This document shows, one piece after another, positions 7,344 through 8,440 of a stretch of 8,440 bases of DNA (position 1 is its first letter; each line of letters opens with the position of its first letter). The notes beneath the pieces were generated by a model. It was not told the origin of the DNA, made no database searches, and saw only the letters and a list, made by a program, of their open reading frames with translations. The position numbers were made by a program, and so were the translations under genes. The DNA comes from Sphingobacterium sp. UBA1575 (lineage in GTDB: Bacteria; Bacteroidota; Bacteroidia; Sphingobacteriales; Sphingobacteriaceae), in NCBI GenBank assembly GCA_002322865.1, contig DCOH01000040.1:5018-13457 (forward strand), written 5' to 3'.

Positions 7344-8440
7344 ATGAAAAAATCAATGTTAACTAGAAAAAACTTAAAAACTGGCCTCTTTGCAGTCTCT
7401 ATGGTTTTCATGTTGGGGAGTTTCCAAGCATGTACGAAGAAGACGGAACTTGCTGAAGATCCCTATGCAGGAGGTAAACAAGTACTAGATATCAATTTTG
7501 TATCCAAATCATCAGATTTAGGAATAGTTGCTGCAGGATCGGTCATGGAGCTGCAGGTAAATGGCTTGATGAAGTACAAGGATAATTTTAAATTATACGT
7601 CAATGAGATAGAAGCCAATGTCATAGACTTCACAGATACATCTATTCGTTTCGAAATCCCTGTCACCGCGAGTACAGGCAGTGTTTGGATCACGACCAAT
7701 GAACAGACCTTCTTTGGTCCAGTGATACGAGTGGGTGGCAAGGTTTCCGTGGATAACACTTTTAAGGTGGTCAATGGTGCAGGTTATCTTTCTGGTGGTG
7801 TAGGAACTATTTTTGATATCGAACAGTTACCTTCCGGACGTTTCTGGGTTGGAGGTTCCTTCAATACCTTCGAATTAAAAGGAACAGAAGCTGTTCCAAA
7901 TGGAGGTATCGCGCAATTGGACCCAGATGGTGGGTATATCACCAACAATATCTACTTTGGATTTGGGGCTTGGGGAAGTGGTGGAACTATATATTCCATC
8001 AGTCGGATCAGTGCTGGACCGCAGAGTGGAAAATTCATTATTGGTGGTAGTTTCAATGCCTATAATTCCAAGCGTAATAATAGACAGACCATTGGAAATG
8101 TAACCCGCTTGAATGCGGATGGTACATTGGATACCATGATGTCATCTCAACGCGATGCCGCAGGTAACTCATTGGTACCTATCGTAAATCCGAAACCTGA
8201 GGTAAAATGGAAAGACCAGGACACCGTTCCTTCCTTTAACGCGAGTGTAGATGGTGCGGTTAGAAAAACATTTGCCTTTGGAGAGAAAGTGTACATCATT
8301 GGGAATTTCCAAATCTTCCGCCGTGCCTACTATCCTAATTCCACTTGGGACGAGAAGGTCTATGATGCAACGCGTATGCGCCAAATGGTTAGGGTAAATG
8401 CAGATGGTTCATTAGATTCCACCTTCCATTATATCAAAGC
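7344..8440 (+). CDS. DUF5008/TIG-like plus delta-60-repeat (beta-propeller-type) lipoprotein, 3' end outside window
   Basis: An open frame starts at ATG 7344 (second ATG at 7356), 16 nt after the Fas1 gene, and runs without a stop through the last base, giving 365 residues so far. The signal peptide ends in FQAC with Cys30. Residues about 45-132 form an IPT/TIG-like, Ig-type domain (AAGSVMELQVNGL, then FEIPVTASTGSVWITT), which I associate with DUF5008 found in Bacteroidota lipoproteins. From about 138 onward come delta-60 (DUF5122-type) repeats that build beta-propellers: FWVGGSF...LDPDGG (167-197), FIIGGSF...LNADGTLD (231-263), and YIIGNF...VNADGSLDSTF (317-361). The cut-off repeats imply that more propeller blades lie beyond the window. 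No enzyme motif is visible. It is probably an envelope-anchored binding or scaffolding protein of the SusCD complex; this is inference. The delta-60 assignment is firmer than DUF5008. Confidence 0.85.
   Translation, partial: MKKSMLTRKNLKTGLFAVSMVFMLGSFQACTKKTELAEDPYAGGKQVLDINFVSKSSDLGIVAAGSVMELQVNGLMKYKDNFKLYVNEIEANVIDFTDTSIRFEIPVTASTGSVWITTNEQTFFGPVIRVGGKVSVDNTFKVVNGAGYLSGGVGTIFDIEQLPSGRFWVGGSFNTFELKGTEAVPNGGIAQLDPDGGYITNNIYFGFGAWGSGGTIYSISRISAGPQSGKFIIGGSFNAYNSKRNNRQTIGNVTRLNADGTLDTMMSSQRDAAGNSLVPIVNPKPEVKWKDQDTVPSFNASVDGAVRKTFAFGEKVYIIGNFQIFRRAYYPNSTWDEKVYDATRMRQMVRVNADGSLDSTFHYIK
7755..7946 (+). repeat. Delta-60 repeat unit 1 (protein-level)
   Basis: Residues 138-201 of the last protein run from DNTF through IFDIEQLPSGRFWVGGSF to IAQLDPDGG. 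This fits the delta-60 pattern: hydrophobic strand, 'p-x-G-[KR]-[fi]-x-[VI]-G-G-x-F', then 'L-[DN]-x-D-G'. Confidence 0.7.
7980..8141 (+). repeat. Delta-60 repeat unit 2 (protein-level)
   Basis: Residues 213-266 contain SGKFIIGGSF followed by VTRLNADGTLDT, a close match to the first unit and to the family consensus. It is the best preserved of the three visible copies. Confidence 0.75.
8232..8426 (+). repeat. Delta-60 repeat unit 3 (protein-level)
   Basis: Residues 297-361 contain VYIIGNF and, after a longer loop, MVRVNADGSLDSTF. GGSF is replaced by GNF and a loop rich in Tyr, Arg and Trp (RRAYYPNSTW) is inserted, so this blade has a larger exposed surface than the first two. Confidence 0.65.

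Larger units (their letters stand above)
1..8440 (+). other. Probable single operon with tandem SusCD modules and accessory lipoproteins
   Basis: All seven genes are on the plus strand. Successive junctions are +10, -20, +34 (or +22), +5, +4 and +16 nt, and none contains a recognisable hairpin terminator. The order is SusD end, Fas1, DUF5007-like, SusC, SusD, Fas1, DUF5008/delta-60. Both ends of the operon lie outside the window, so its promoter and any regulator are not visible. Confidence 0.75.

Noticed and set aside
7463..7774. Minus-strand open frame of 103 codons
   Set aside because: It is antisense to the TIG-like domain of the last lipoprotein, whose plus-strand frame has clear family motifs; no independent evidence supports it.
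7900..8103. Plus-strand 67-codon open frame
   Set aside because: It is in a different frame inside the delta-60 repeats, and its protein has no matching motif, while the repeat-bearing frame runs open through the region.

Overview
The window reads as part of one long, tightly packed, plus-strand operon from a member of the Bacteroidota. A SusC/SusD outer-membrane uptake pair is flanked by small lipoproteins, intergenic gaps are 4-34 nt, signal peptides have relaxed lipoboxes with Phe at -3, and starts are A-rich without clear Shine-Dalgarno sequences. The combination of Fas1, DUF5007-like and delta-60-repeat lipoproteins around SusC/SusD fits Sphingobacteriaceae (Sphingobacterium/Pedobacter-like) or relatives. 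That placement is an inference from gene content and style, not from a marker gene.

Layout. (1) At 1-145 is the C-terminal end of an upstream SusD-like protein. (2) At 156-863 is a Fas1 (fasciclin) lipoprotein. (3) At 844-1875, overlapping the previous gene by 20 nt, is a DUF5007-like lipoprotein. (4) At 1910 (or 1898)-5074 is a full SusC/RagA TonB-dependent transporter. (5) At 5080-6609 is its SusD/RagB lipoprotein partner. (6) At 6614-7327 is a second, divergent Fas1 lipoprotein. (7) From 7344 to the window edge is a lipoprotein with an N-terminal DUF5008/TIG-like domain and delta-60 (DUF5122-type) repeats; it is cut off by the window end. Nothing is coded on the minus strand, and I see no RNA genes, mobile elements, CRISPR arrays, terminators or convincing internal promoters.

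How it may work. SusC forms a TonB-driven barrel and SusD the hinged lid that captures a ligand outside the cell; this is established for the families. The Fas1, DUF5007-like and TIG/propeller lipoproteins would be accessory envelope proteins, by analogy with SusE/SusF or surface glycan-binding proteins, but here they carry adhesion- or protein-binding-type folds. No glycoside hydrolase, peptidase, sulfatase, sigma/anti-sigma pair or two-component regulator is present in the window, so the substrate cannot be inferred. The partial SusD at the left edge shows that at least two SusCD modules lie in tandem. The most interesting aspect is this repeated, enzyme-poor 'SusCD + Fas1 + unknown lipoprotein' arrangement, a candidate nutrient-capture or adhesion-coupled uptake system whose ligand is unknown.
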